Assembly: GCF_000725885.1 (NCBI RefSeq)
Contig: NZ_JODR01000001.1
Span: 62,001-126,000 of the forward strand
DNA length: 64,000 bases
Reading direction: 5' to 3'
DNA from: Streptomyces albus subsp. albus
GTDB taxonomy: Bacteria; Actinomycetota; Actinomycetes; Streptomycetales; Streptomycetaceae
Shown here: positions 1 through 8,769 of the stretch, piece by piece
Layout of the letters: the number at the start of each line of letters is the position of its first letter
Position numbering within the stretch: the first letter of the stretch is position 1
Translations under genes and position numbers: made by a program
The notes under the pieces: model-generated
Seen by the model: only the letters and a program-made list of their open reading frames with translations
What the model was told of the DNA's origin: nothing
Databases searched by the model: none

Positions 1-2
1 AA

Positions 3-92
3 CGCGCCGCGGATCTGGTCCAAGTAGGTTTCGAAGGCATCTCCAGTGCGGCGCAGGGTGTCGGCCGCTTCATGACCTCGCTCGTGAACTGA
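3..92 (+). CDS. C-terminal end of an unidentified protein (truncated by window start)
   Basis: An open frame enters from the left edge and ends at the TGA at 90-92, leaving 29 codons. The visible tail reads RAADLVQVGFEGISS followed by AAQGVGRFMTSLVN. I do not recognise a family from so short a piece. The codons are less GC-biased than in the neighbouring sigma gene, so the reading is tentative. The 229 bases between this stop and the first sigma-factor gene probably hold that gene's promoter, but I can see no convincing -10/-35 pair there. Confidence 0.4.
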   Translation, partial: RAADLVQVGFEGISSAAQGVGRFMTSLVN

Positions 93-321
93 GGGCCCGC
101 TCAGCCCGTTGTGAATCCCTTTCCACCAGCGGTTTTCGGCTGCCCTGGAGCAGCAACACGGAGTGGTCCGGTGCTTGCGCACGGTGCACATGTCTTGTGA
201 TGCTATGACCGCTTTTTGGCGGAAGAATCGCGAATAGCCACGACGAGCGACCGATCCGAGCACCGATCCGAGCACGATCAGGACAGTTCCGCACCGTGAA
301 CCGTGAAGGGGTGGTGGCTGA

Positions 322-1167
322 GTGGACGGGACCCGTACCCCCACCCAGACTGCCTCCGGCGACGCCGAAGCGCCGTCCTCCCCCGCCGAGGCGCAGAGGG
401 AACGTGCCGCGCGGACCCGGGCGCTGACGCAGTCGCTCTTCGAACAGCTGGCCAGGCACGAGCCCGGCTCGCCCGAACACGAACGCATCCGCGCGGCCCT
501 CATCGAGGCCAACCTCCCCCTGGTGCGCTACGTCGCCGCCCGCTTCCGCAGCCGCAACGAGCCGATGGAGGACGTCGTCCAGGTCGGCACCATCGGACTG
601 ATCAACGCGATCGACCGGTTCGACGCCCAGCGCGGCGTGCAGTTCCCCACCTTCGCGATGCCGACCATCGTCGGCGAGATCCGCCGCTACTTCCGCGACA
701 ACGTCCGCACCGTGCACGTACCGCGCCGGCTGCACGAGATGTGGGTGCAGGTCAGCGGTGCCACCGAGGACCTGACGACCCTGCACGGGCGCTCCCCCAC
801 CACGGCCGAGATCGCCGAGCGGCTGAAGATCTCCGAGGACGAGGTGCTGGCCTGCATCGAGGCGGGGCGCGCCTACCGCGCCACGTCCCTGGAGGCCGCA
901 CAGGAGCGCGAGGACGGCATGCCGGGGCTGCTGGACCGGCTCGGCTACGAGGACCCCGAGCTGGACGGCGTCGAGCACCGGGACCTGGTCCGCCACCTGC
1001 TGGTGCAACTCCCCGAGCGTGAGCAGCGGATCCTGCTGCTGCGGTACTACCGGAACCTGACGCAGTCGCAGATCAGCGCCGAGTTGGGCGTCTCGCAGAT
1101 GCACGTCTCGCGGCTGCTCTCCCGCAGCTTCGCCCGACTGCGGGCCGCAAATCGAATCGACGCGTAA
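322..1167 (+). CDS. sigF: SigB/SigF/SigG-family RNA polymerase sigma factor, SigF-like
   Basis: This 281-residue alternative sigma factor directs core RNA polymerase to a special promoter set. Region 2 is clear at about residues 50-120, with [20 protein letters not shown] and [17 protein letters not shown]. Region 3 is in the middle, and region 4 has a helix-turn-helix near the end ([20 protein letters not shown]). Family members of this length have no ECF-type truncation. The GTG start follows a GGGGTGG stretch. A second family member follows 200 bp downstream in the same direction. In S. coelicolor the adjacent pair SCO4035/SCO4034 is sigF/sigN, sporulation-associated sigma factors normally held by RsbW-like anti-sigmas. 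The name rests on that remembered synteny. Family assignment is near certain; the exact paralogue is moderately sure. Confidence 0.85.
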   Translation: MDGTRTPTQTASGDAEAPSSPAEAQRERAARTRALTQSLFEQLARHEPGSPEHERIRAALIEANLPLVRYVAARFRSRNEPMEDVVQVGTIGLINAIDRFDAQRGVQFPTFAMPTIVGEIRRYFRDNVRTVHVPRRLHEMWVQVSGATEDLTTLHGRSPTTAEIAERLKISEDEVLACIEAGRAYRATSLEAAQEREDGMPGLLDRLGYEDPELDGVEHRDLVRHLLVQLPEREQRILLLRYYRNLTQSQISAELGVSQMHVSRLLSRSFARLRAANRIDA

Positions 1168-1364
1168 CCTCTTCGAGCGACCCAACTTCCGCCCCACTGC
1201 TCCCAGCTGTGCAGTTTTATCGACATGAGGCTACGTCGCGTTGCCTACTTGTGACATTCTGCAAGAGCTGCGTTTGCCGCGGCGGCGCGCCCGGTATGGA
1301 GGGGGAGGTGCTTCCCTCAGCCGAGGGCGCCGCAGCGACCCGTCCGCGACCTCAAGGGGGTGGC

Positions 1365-2348
1365 ATGTCCGTAGAACTGGGCAGCTCCAAGGTGCTCACC
1401 GAGAACACGTCCCCGGCCCCGGGGGCACCCGACGGGCCGGCGGGGCCCGGCAGCCTGTCCCACACCCTCGACGGCGCACCCGTCGAGCCCGGCGCCGAGC
1501 TGCCGGGCGAGGCACCGGCGGAGCTGGCCGGCGTCGCGGCGGTGGCCGACAGCGAGGCCCTGGACACCCGCACCCTCTCCCGTTCGCTCTTCCTGCGGCT
1601 GGCCGCGCTGGACAAGGCGGCGGCCGAGTCCCCCGGCCGGGACGTGACGGCCGAGCGGATGTACGTGCGGGACACACTCATCGAACTCAACCTGCCGCTG
1701 GTCCGGTACGCGGCGGCCCGCTTCCGCAGCCGCAACGAGCCGATGGAGGACATCGTCCAGGTCGGCACCATCGGGCTGATCAAGGCGATCGACCGCTTCG
1801 ACTGCGAACGCGGCGTGGAGTTCCCCACGTTCGCGATGCCGACCGTCGTCGGGGAAATCAAGCGCTTCTTCCGCGACACGTCCTGGTCCGTGCGGGTGCC
1901 CCGCAGGCTCCAGGAGCTGCGGCTGGCCCTGACGAAGGCGAGCGACGAGCTGTCGCAGACCCTGGACCGCTCCCCCACCGTCACCGAACTCGCCACCTGC
2001 CTGGGCGTCTCGGAGGAGGACGTGGTCGACGGGCTGGCCGTCGGCAACGCCTACACCGCCTCCTCGCTCGACTCCCCCGCGCTGGAGGAGGACGGCGGCG
2101 AGGGCTCCCTCGCCGACCGGCTCGGGTACGAGGACAGCGCACTGGAGGGCGTCGAGTACCGCGAGTCCCTCAAGCCGCTGCTGGCCAAACTGCCGCCGCG
2201 CGAGCGTCAGATCATCATGCTGCGCTTCTTCGCGAACATGACGCAGTCCCAGATCGGCGAGGAGGTCGGCATCTCCCAGATGCACGTCTCCCGGCTGCTG
2301 ACGCGCACGCTCGCACAGCTGCGCGAGGGACTGATCGCGGAGGACTGA
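1365..2348 (+). CDS. sigN: SigB/SigF/SigG-family RNA polymerase sigma factor, SigN-like
   Basis: Second member of the same sigma family, 327 residues from the ATG at 1365, which has a strong AAGGGGG ribosome site four bases upstream. A longer open frame reaches back to 1209 but lacks a ribosome site. After an acidic, Ala/Pro-rich N-terminus of about 75 residues comes region 2 ([37 protein letters not shown]), then region 3, then region 4 with [20 protein letters not shown]. It is a clear paralogue of the upstream gene, near-identical over the region 2 core, so the pair probably arose by tandem duplication. The 200-bp spacer suggests its own promoter. Likely role is late development or stress, by analogy with sigN of S. 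coelicolor. Confidence 0.85.
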   Translation: MSVELGSSKVLTENTSPAPGAPDGPAGPGSLSHTLDGAPVEPGAELPGEAPAELAGVAAVADSEALDTRTLSRSLFLRLAALDKAAAESPGRDVTAERMYVRDTLIELNLPLVRYAAARFRSRNEPMEDIVQVGTIGLIKAIDRFDCERGVEFPTFAMPTVVGEIKRFFRDTSWSVRVPRRLQELRLALTKASDELSQTLDRSPTVTELATCLGVSEEDVVDGLAVGNAYTASSLDSPALEEDGGEGSLADRLGYEDSALEGVEYRESLKPLLAKLPPRERQIIMLRFFANMTQSQIGEEVGISQMHVSRLLTRTLAQLREGLIAED

Positions 2349-2443
2349 CCATCATCACGACCGGGGGAACGCGTGCAGCGGGGGACACCGAGACAGACGG
2401 ACAGAGGCTTCACAACTGACGAGGCGTCAGCAACACTGGCGCC

Positions 2444-3343
2444 ATGCGAAGGCAGGGGAGCCAGGGCAGCCGGCAGAAGAACCGGAGTGGCCGCGCACAC
2501 CACGAGCGGCGGCACAGCGGTACGAGGAACGGCGCGAGGAGCCGTCGGGGCGGTCGAATAGCCGCCTCGGCGGCTCTCGTCTGTATCGGGGTCCCGCTCC
2601 TGGGCGGGTGCGGCTCGGGCGACGACGAGGGGTATGTGGCGGTCGGCGCGGGAGGCCGGTCGGACGACGCCGGCACCGTACGCCCCGACGACAAGGTGCG
2701 GATGGTGCCGCTTCCCGACGGCAAGGACCACCGCGCCGGGAAGAACGGCGACGACGGCCGCACGGCGGACGGGGACCGCACCGAAGCGGCGGACGGCGAC
2801 AGCCGGACGGAACGGAAGACGGGCACGAGCGGCAGCGGATCCAGCGGCAGCGCCAGGGGCGGCAGCGGCTCCGGCGGCGCGGGAGCCGGCGGACCGTCCT
2901 CCACGACCGGCCCCGGCGACGGTTCCGGCGGCGCGGGCGGCTCCACGGGCACGGGCGACGGCAGCGGGGGCAGCGGTGGCGGCAGCGCCCCGGACGACGG
3001 CTCCCCCAGCCCCTCGCCGGGGACCCCGCAGGGCCCGGCCGTACTGGAGGCGAGCGAGCCGGAACGGGCGAAGGGCGAGCACCGCTGGTGCGAGAAGGTG
3101 ACCGTCCGCTTCTCCAACACGGGCGGCAGTCCGGTCACCAAGGGCAAGATCACCTTCGGTACGCACATCATCGGGGGCCTGGGCGTCGACTGGGACACCC
3201 GGGAGACCACCCGCGCCCTCCCCGTACCGATCGGCCCCGGGGAGAAGAAGGAGAAGACCTGGACGGTGTGCGTGGACGCCTGGCGGGTCCCGCTGGGCAT
3301 GCACATCGAGACCCGCGACGTGAAGCTCACCGGCTGGCGCTGA
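2444..3343 (+). CDS. putative secreted lipoprotein with Gly/Ser-rich stalk
   Basis: A 299-residue predicted lipoprotein. A long, very basic n-region (about 40 residues) leads into a hydrophobic segment ending in the lipobox LLGGC at about residues 52-56, so the mature protein would be anchored by Cys56. A low-complexity acidic then Gly/Ser-rich stalk of about 130 residues follows. A compact C-terminal domain of roughly 100 residues has two cysteines (HRWCEKV and WTVCVDAW) that could form a disulphide. I do not recognise the domain. No good ribosome site precedes the ATG at 2444, so the start could be wrong. It lies 95 bp after the sigma gene and may be co-transcribed with it. Function unknown. 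Confidence 0.7.
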   Translation: MRRQGSQGSRQKNRSGRAHHERRHSGTRNGARSRRGGRIAASAALVCIGVPLLGGCGSGDDEGYVAVGAGGRSDDAGTVRPDDKVRMVPLPDGKDHRAGKNGDDGRTADGDRTEAADGDSRTERKTGTSGSGSSGSARGGSGSGGAGAGGPSSTTGPGDGSGGAGGSTGTGDGSGGSGGGSAPDDGSPSPSPGTPQGPAVLEASEPERAKGEHRWCEKVTVRFSNTGGSPVTKGKITFGTHIIGGLGVDWDTRETTRALPVPIGPGEKKEKTWTVCVDAWRVPLGMHIETRDVKLTGWR

Positions 3344-3832
3344 GCCCCTGCCGGGGCGGCGTCGGGCGGCCTTGAGAAGGCCGGGCGGCCTTGAAGAGGC
3401 AGGCCGGGCGGTCCCGGAGGCGCCGGGCGGTCACCAATGGCGCCTCGGCGGCCCCCAAGGCACCGGGCCGGTCCCGAAGGAGCCGGGCCGCCGCGTGGGG
3501 CCGCCCTCGTGCGCGCGCCCAGAACACCGGTCAGCCCCGAGCCCCGGGACCACCAGGGCCGCCGGGGCCGCCCAGACCCCCGCGAGCCCATCAGGCCGCC
3601 CGCACCCGCACAAGGACAACGACAACGGCAAGGGCAACGACAAGGGCAAGGGCCAAGCACCCCCGCAAAAAACAACGGGCACCCCTCGAAATCGACGGGT
3701 GCCCGGCGGAATACGACGGGTTCTCCAGTTGTTGCTGACGAGCGCCGCACCGTCCGCTTCCCGTTTCCCGGGGAGCCGTCGGCCGCGACGGGTGCCGGAC
3801 CGGACGGTGCTCGCCCCGGACCGGCGGGTCCG
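3344..3832. other. intergenic stretch with degenerate GC-rich repeats
   Basis: About 490 bases without a convincing gene. The first 200 bases consist of loosely repeated GGGCGGCC/GGCCGGGCGG motifs. Around 3610-3655 there is an A-rich hexameric run (alternating GACAAC, GGCAAG and GACAAG). The far end holds the terminator of the leftward small membrane-protein gene. Confidence 0.5.
3667..3705 (-). terminator. intrinsic terminator of the small membrane-protein gene
   Basis: On the minus strand a nine-base-pair stem (CGGGCACCC with GGGTGCCCG, 12-base loop) is followed by a T-rich run, the complement of the AAAAAACAA at 3667-3675. It lies about 130 bp past the stop of the leftward gene at 3833. 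Confidence 0.7.
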
Positions 3833-4054
3833 TCAGGAGAAGGCCAGCCAGGCCACGCCCGCCAGGACCAGGACGGCGACGACGACGCCGACGATCACGC
3901 CGATGCGCGGTCCGGCCGGAGCCGGAGCGGGCTGGCGCCTGCCCTGCTGAGGGGCGCCTTCGTGGACGAAGGCGCGGAACATCTGGGTGCTGCCTGCCGG
4001 GTCGGGGTGGCCCTGGGCGTCGGGGCCCTGCGGCATGTGCGGATTGTGAGCCAT
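3833..4054 (-). CDS. small single-pass membrane protein, unknown function
   Basis: A 73-residue protein read leftward from the ATG at 4054. The N-terminal 30 residues are polar (MAHNPHMPQGPDAQGHPDP, then AGSTQMFRAFVHEG). A Pro/Ala/Gln-rich linker follows, and the protein ends in one hydrophobic helix (IGVIVGVVVAVLVLAGVAWL), so it is probably C-tail anchored. The frame extends upstream to 4276, but the extra residues look non-coding and enter the regulatory region of the marR gene. A purine-rich GGAGGG lies about 18 bases before the start, farther than ideal. It has its own terminator at 3667-3705. I recognise no family name; the STQMFRAFV patch feels conserved in streptomycetes, but that is memory only. 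Confidence 0.65.
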   Translation of the reverse strand: MAHNPHMPQGPDAQGHPDPAGSTQMFRAFVHEGAPQQGRRQPAPAPAGPRIGVIVGVVVAVLVLAGVAWLAFS

Positions 4055-4259
4055 GCCCCAGGACCCTAGCGAACCCTCCCTCGGATGGCACAGTCCGGAC
4101 GGGGCGGGGGATGTGCGGTCCCTCACATCGGGGACGGGCACCGGGTGTGACCCGGGGTACCCCCTCTCACCTGGGGGTTTCCGGGCGGGCTTGACCGGGG
4201 CTTGAGGCCGGGCACACGGAGACTTTATTGAGTGTTTGCCTCGGTTGCCCGGAATCAAC

Positions 4260-4302
4260 TTGCCTACAGCAACCAACCAATCGTATGGTTGCCTTAAGCA
4301 AC
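4260..4302 (+). promoter_or_regulatory. twin MarR operators overlapping the marR promoter
   Basis: Two near-identical dyads occur: TTGCCTACAGCAA at 4260-4272 and TTGCCTTAAGCAA (within GTTGCCTTAAGCAAC, 4288-4302), centres 29 bp apart. The first contains a plausible -35 (TTGCCT, 4260-4265). A -10-like TATGGT at 4284-4289, 18 bp on, touches the second. Binding of the regulator to either site would cover the promoter. The second dyad ends 17 bp before the MarR start. Autoregulation is inferred from position and symmetry. Confidence 0.7.
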
Positions 4303-4319
4303 AAGTTCATGGGGTGCAG

Positions 4320-4796
4320 ATGGCCGAACGCAGTCAGTACGAGGAGCTGGCCCGGCAGATCAGCGCCATAGGCGCCGTCAAACGAGAGATGGCGCGCGGT
4401 CTCCCCCCGGAGTGCCCGCCCGCGTCGGCGGCCGTACTGATGCTGTTGCAGAAGCACGGGGAGATGCGCACCAGCCAGCTGGCCGAGCTGATGGCGATCG
4501 ACATGTCGGTGACCAGCCGGCACGTCGCGCACGTCGCCGACCGCGGCTGGATCGAGCGCCACCCTGACCCGCAGGACGGCCGCTCCCGGCTGCTGAGGAT
4601 CAGCGAGCGCGGCGAACGGTTCCTCACGGAACTGTCCACTCACACGACCGAGGCGCTCGCCGCCCACCTGGGTGACTGGAGCGACGAGGACGTCGCCCAG
4701 CTCAACACCCTGCTCCACCGGCTCCGTACGAGCTTCGGGGACTGCCGCGCCCGCGGCGGGCTACCCCACGAGACGAAAACGACCGCAACACACTGA
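4320..4796 (+). CDS. MarR-family transcriptional regulator
   Basis: A 158-residue winged-helix regulator, probably a repressor of its own operon and the transporter 16 bp downstream. The MarR fold is visible: an N-terminal dimerisation helix, then the helix-turn-helix (MRTSQLAELMAIDMSVTSRH), then the wing with the family's DPQDGRSRLLRISERG pattern at about residues 80-95. I chose the ATG at 4320 because the upstream in-frame codons run through two palindromic operator sites. Likely ligands are substrates of the efflux pump. Family assignment is firm; the regulatory target is inferred from operon structure and the operators. Confidence 0.9.
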   Translation: MAERSQYEELARQISAIGAVKREMARGLPPECPPASAAVLMLLQKHGEMRTSQLAELMAIDMSVTSRHVAHVADRGWIERHPDPQDGRSRLLRISERGERFLTELSTHTTEALAAHLGDWSDEDVAQLNTLLHRLRTSFGDCRARGGLPHETKTTATH

Positions 4797-4812
4797 GTGA
4801 GAAGGACGCCGA

Positions 4813-7461
4813 ATGGCAACAACCCGACCCCAGCCGCCGGTTGGGGGGCCCCGCGACGCCGTGCAAGGGGCCGGCAGCGGGGCCCGACACGCGGCTCACG
4901 GACACGCCGCCCACACCCCGGCAAAGGGTGCGGGTGCCGCCGCCGCACCGGCATCCGGCGGCACGACGATGTCCCACCGGCAGATCATGGAGGCGCTCTC
5001 CGGGCTGCTGCTCGGTATGTTCGTCGCGATTCTGTCGTCGACGATCGTCTCCACGGCACTGCCCAAGATCATTTCTGATCTGAACGGCAGCCAGAGCTCC
5101 TACACCTGGGTGGTGACCGCATCGCTGCTGGCGATGACCGCGTCCACCCCGCTGTGGGGCAAGATGGCCGACCTCACCAGCAAGAAGATGCTGGTGCAGA
5201 TCTCGTTGGTCCTGTTCGTCCTGGCCTCGGCGGGAGCCGGTCTCTCGCAGAACCCGTCGATGCTGATCACCTTCCGGGTGTTCCAGGGCATAGGCATGGG
5301 CGGTCTGTCCGCCCTGGCCCAGATCATCATGGCCGCGATGATCTCCCCGCGTGAGCGTGGACGGTACAGCGGCTACCTCGGCGCCACGTTCGCCATCGCC
5401 ACCGTCGGCGGCCCGCTGCTCGGCGGCGTCATCACCGACACCAGCTGGCTCGGCTGGCGCTGGTGCTTCTACGTCGGCGTTCCCTTCGCCGTCATCGCAC
5501 TGATCGTCCTGCAGAAGACCCTGCACCTGCCCGTCGTCAAGCGGCCGGACGTCAAGGTCGACTGGCTGGGCGCGTTCCTGATCGCCGCCGCCGCCTGCAC
5601 GCTGCTGCTGTGGGTGACCTTCGCCGGCGACAAGTACGACTGGCTGTCCTGGCAGACCGGTGCCATGGTCGGCGGTGCCATCGTGCTGGCGCTGCTGTTC
5701 ATCCTCGTCGAGTCGAAGGCCAAGGAGCCGATCATTCCGCTGCGGCTGTTCCGCAACGGCACGATCTCGCTGGCCGCCGTAGCCTCGCTGTTCGTCGGTA
5801 TCGCGATGTTCGGCGCGACGGTCTTCCTGAGCCAGTACTTCCAGCTGGCGCGCGGCAAGTCGCCGACGATGGCCGGTGTCATGACGATCCCGATGATCGC
5901 CGGGCTGTTCGTCTCCACCACCGTCTCCGGCCAGGTCATCAGCCGGACCGGCAAGTGGAAGCGGTTCCTGATCGCCGGTGGTGTGCTGATGACCGCGGGC
6001 ATGGGCCTGCTGGGCACCATGCGCTACGACACCGAGTACTGGCACCTGGCCATCTTCATGGCGCTGCTCGGCCTGGGCGTCGGCATGATGATGCAGAACC
6101 TGGTCCTCGCCACGCAGAACCAGGTCGCCGCCAACGACCTCGGGTCCGCGAGCTCCACCGTCAACTTCTTCCGCTCCCTGGGCGGTGCGGTCGGTGTCTC
6201 GGCGCTCGGCGCCGTGCTCTCCAACCGGATCACCCACTACATGGAGGACGGCTTCGCCAAGCTCGGCATCAACCCGGGCGGCGGCGCCACCGGTGGCGGC
6301 GGCAGCGCCCTGCCGGACCTGGACAAGCTGCCCGGGCCGGTGCGCACCGTCGTGGAGAGCGCCTACGGACACGGCATCGGCGACATCTACCTGTACGCCG
6401 CGCCGGTCGCCCTGCTCGCCCTCATCTGCGTGCTGTTCATCCGTGAGGTCCCGCTGCGGACCACCAACGCGAACGAGGCGCAGGAAGCCGCCGACACCGC
6501 GGCACCGGCCGCGGTCGCCGCGGGGGCGGCAGCAGCCACGGCCGAGCAGCCGGCGGTTGGCCGACAGGCCGCCCAGGGCGGCCCGACCCAGCCTGCCCAG
6601 CAGGTGCAGGACGCACAACCGGGGGGCGACACTCAGCAGTTGAGGGAGTACGCAGCCATGGCCACAGCCCAGTCCCCGGCACCGATGCCGACCAGCGACT
6701 ACGGGGTGTACGGCACCGTCCGCAACGCCGACGGCGTCGGCGTCGCCCGCGCCGCCGTCACGCTGATCTCGCTCAGCGGGCGCCAGCTCGGCCGGTCCGT
6801 CGCCCACAGCGACGGCTCCTACGGGCTGGACGCGCCCGGGCCGGGCTCCTACGTCCTGATCGCCGCCGCCGACGGCCACCAGCCGCAGGCGTCCACGATC
6901 GTGATCGGCGAGGGTCCCCTCAGCCACGACCTGCTGCTGTCGGGCACCAGCGGCCTGGCGGGTCAGGTCCGCGGGCGGGCCGACGGCGCGCCGGTGAGCG
7001 GCGCCATGGTCGTCGTCACCGACGTGCGCGGCGAGGTGCTCGCCACCGGGGTCACCGGCGAGACCGGCGAGTTCCGGTTCGACGAGCTGGTCACCGGCAC
7101 CTTCACGGTCGCCGTCAACGCCACCGGCTACCGGCCCACCGCCCTGCCCGTCGAGGTACAGGGCCAGGGCGTGACCCGGCTGGACGTCGACCTGGCCGCC
7201 GGCGCCCGGGTGACCGGCACCGTGCGCGCGGGAGCCGCCCGTACGCCGCTGCCGGACGCGCGGGTCACGCTCGTGGACGCCGCCGGCAACGTCATCGCCA
7301 CGTCCACCACCGGTGAGGACGGCGCCTACGCCTTCACCGACCTGGACGCCGGCGACTACTCGGTCATCGCCAGCGGCTACCCGCCCCAGGCGAACGCGCT
7401 GCACGTGACCGGGCCCGGAGTGGACGCGTACGACATCGAACTGCACCACCCGGACGAATGA
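4813..7461 (+). CDS. DHA2-type MFS transporter fused to three carboxypeptidase-regulatory-like domains
   Basis: An 882-residue fusion. Residues 1-55 are a polar Ala/Gly/Pro-rich extension. Residues 56-545 form a 14-helix EmrB/QacA-type proton-coupled drug exporter with the motif A loop (PLWGKMADLTSKK) and motif C region (GPLLGGVITD). After a Gln/Ala linker, residues about 629-882 contain three tandem beta-sandwich repeats of the CarboxypepD_reg/Cna-B type, starting near 629 (YGVYGTVRNADG), 713 (GLAGQVRG) and 798 (RVTGTVRAGA); each has a SDGSYGL / TGEFRF / DGAYAF strand. With 14 helices the C-terminus should be cytoplasmic, which is odd for such domains. A GAAGGA ribosome site precedes the start, and the gene is coupled to marR. 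Probable multidrug efflux; substrate unknown. Confidence 0.9.
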   Translation: MATTRPQPPVGGPRDAVQGAGSGARHAAHGHAAHTPAKGAGAAAAPASGGTTMSHRQIMEALSGLLLGMFVAILSSTIVSTALPKIISDLNGSQSSYTWVVTASLLAMTASTPLWGKMADLTSKKMLVQISLVLFVLASAGAGLSQNPSMLITFRVFQGIGMGGLSALAQIIMAAMISPRERGRYSGYLGATFAIATVGGPLLGGVITDTSWLGWRWCFYVGVPFAVIALIVLQKTLHLPVVKRPDVKVDWLGAFLIAAAACTLLLWVTFAGDKYDWLSWQTGAMVGGAIVLALLFILVESKAKEPIIPLRLFRNGTISLAAVASLFVGIAMFGATVFLSQYFQLARGKSPTMAGVMTIPMIAGLFVSTTVSGQVISRTGKWKRFLIAGGVLMTAGMGLLGTMRYDTEYWHLAIFMALLGLGVGMMMQNLVLATQNQVAANDLGSASSTVNFFRSLGGAVGVSALGAVLSNRITHYMEDGFAKLGINPGGGATGGGGSALPDLDKLPGPVRTVVESAYGHGIGDIYLYAAPVALLALICVLFIREVPLRTTNANEAQEAADTAAPAAVAAGAAAATAEQPAVGRQAAQGGPTQPAQQVQDAQPGGDTQQLREYAAMATAQSPAPMPTSDYGVYGTVRNADGVGVARAAVTLISLSGRQLGRSVAHSDGSYGLDAPGPGSYVLIAAADGHQPQASTIVIGEGPLSHDLLLSGTSGLAGQVRGRADGAPVSGAMVVVTDVRGEVLATGVTGETGEFRFDELVTGTFTVAVNATGYRPTALPVEVQGQGVTRLDVDLAAGARVTGTVRAGAARTPLPDARVTLVDAAGNVIATSTTGEDGAYAFTDLDAGDYSVIASGYPPQANALHVTGPGVDAYDIELHHPDE

Positions 7462-7469
7462 CCCCCCGC

Positions 7470-7509
7470 CCGGACGGCGCGCGGCACGAGCGGAGCGCGC
7501 GCCGTCCGG
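7470..7509 (+). terminator. GC-rich hairpin after the transporter gene
   Basis: A 13-bp perfect inverted repeat (CCGGACGGCGCGC at 7470-7482, complement at 7497-7509) begins 9 bases after the transporter stop. It has no T-run, as is usual for streptomycete hairpins, so termination would be partial and the YceI gene may be read by read-through or by its own promoter. Confidence 0.5.
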
Positions 7510-7622
7510 CCGGGTCGGGAAGGGCCCCGGCCGCCCGGCGACCGCACTGAGCGAACGCGGGCAAGGGACGGCCCGCCGCCGAGGCGCCGGGGCCCGTCGT
7601 ATGCGAGAAGGAGCATGAAGAA

Positions 7623-8489
7623 ATGACAGTCGGGGCAAGCGGAGCAGACCGCGGCCAGGGCGCCGCGGGCGGCGCCGGTGTCCGCGCACGCGTGCGGACA
7701 CGGGACGGCTGGGCGGTGCAGCACGCCGTGCTGACCGTCACCGACATGACCGGCACCCAGGTGCTGCGCGCCGAGGCCGACGACGAGGGCATCGTCCGCA
7801 GCGCGGAACCGCTGCCCGCGGGCCCGTACACGGTGATCGCCACCGCCATCGGCTACGCGCCGGCCGCCTCCACCGCGATGGTCACCGCCTCCGGGCGGGC
7901 CGACCTGGGCACCCTCGTCCTGGCACGGCAGGGCGGCGTCGAACTGCCGCCGCCGGGCACCTGGACGATCGACCCGATGCACTCCACCGTCGCCGCCAGC
8001 GCCCAGCACCTGGGGATGACCAGCGTGCACGGCCGCTTCACCGAGTTCGGTGGCCGCATCGAGATCGCGCAGGACCCGGAGAAGTCGTCCGTGGAAGCCG
8101 TCATCAAGGCGGAGTCCATCAACACCGGCAACGACATGCGCGACCAGCACCTGCGGTCCGGCGACTTCCTCAACATCGAGACGTACCCGGAGATCACCTA
8201 CCGCAGCACCGGCATCGACGTGGCCGGTCCCGACCGGTGGACGGTCCACGGCCAGCTCGGCCTGCACGGTGTCGTCCGCGACGTGGACCTCGACCTGACC
8301 TACCTGGGCACCGGTCCCGACCCGTGGGGCGGCGTGCGGGCCTCGTTCCGCGCCACCGCCGAACTGCGGCGCTCGGACTTCGCGATGAACTACAACCAGG
8401 TCGTCGCCGCGGGCATCGCCGCCATCGGCACGACCCTGCGGGTGGACCTGGACATCCAGGCCGTCCAGGGCGACTCCCTGCCGTTCTGA
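7623..8489 (+). CDS. YceI-family protein with N-terminal carboxypeptidase-regulatory-like domain
   Basis: A 288-residue protein. Residues 20-115 form one beta-sandwich domain of the same type as the three on the upstream transporter (VRTRDGWAVQHAVLTV ... PAGPYTVIATAIGYAP). Residues 118-288 are a YceI lipocalin-like beta-barrel: WTIDPMHSTVAASAQHLGM, the VHGRFTEFGG turn, a conserved DMRDQHLRSGDFLN stretch and a C-terminal TLRVDLDIQA strand. YceI barrels bind isoprenoid or amphipathic lipids. No signal peptide is visible, so this copy looks cytoplasmic. AGAAGGAG lies nine bases before the ATG. Sharing the accessory domain with the adjacent pump suggests the two work together or derive from one ancestral module; that is inference. 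Confidence 0.88.
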   Translation: MTVGASGADRGQGAAGGAGVRARVRTRDGWAVQHAVLTVTDMTGTQVLRAEADDEGIVRSAEPLPAGPYTVIATAIGYAPAASTAMVTASGRADLGTLVLARQGGVELPPPGTWTIDPMHSTVAASAQHLGMTSVHGRFTEFGGRIEIAQDPEKSSVEAVIKAESINTGNDMRDQHLRSGDFLNIETYPEITYRSTGIDVAGPDRWTVHGQLGLHGVVRDVDLDLTYLGTGPDPWGGVRASFRATAELRRSDFAMNYNQVVAAGIAAIGTTLRVDLDIQAVQGDSLPF

Positions 8490-8520
8490 CGGCCCCACCC
8501 ACCGGCCGGCCGGTCCGGAC

Positions 8521-8730
8521 GACGGGACGGCGAAGGCCGACAGCCCGGGTGCCGGGAAGGCCGAAGGCCCGCTGCCCGGCGCCGGGACGGCCGAAGGCCG
8601 ACTGCCTGGGCGGCGCGAGGGACGAAGGCCACCGCCCGAGCGACGGGACGGCCGAAGGCCACCGCCCGCACGACGGAACGGCCGAAAGCCACCGCCCGCA
8701 CGACGGAACGGCCGAAGGCCACACCGCCGG
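8521..8730. repeat. 30-bp tandem repeat array, seven units
   Basis: Seven head-to-tail imperfect copies of a 30-bp unit fill the space between two convergent stop codons. The core, GACGGGACGGCCGAAGGCC, is followed by a variable ACCGCCCGCAC-like tail. Units start at 8521, 8551, 8581, 8611, 8641, 8671 and 8701; the last three are nearly identical. Each unit contains the small dyad GGCC-GAA-GGCC. No spacers are present, so this is a minisatellite and not a CRISPR array. It may act as a run of weak transcription barriers for both flanking genes. Confidence 0.9.
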
Positions 8731-8769
8731 ACGAGGGGACCGGCGGACCGCGGACAGCCCCTCCCCGCC

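Noticed and set aside
4702..7701. Minus-strand open frame of about 1000 codons opposite the efflux gene
   Set aside because: Shadow of the GC-rich transporter gene: its composition is His/Gly/Arg/Asp-rich nonsense and the plus-strand protein has clear MFS motifs.
8521..8730. CRISPR array
   Set aside because: The 30-bp units are contiguous with no spacers and no cas genes are present; it is a minisatellite.
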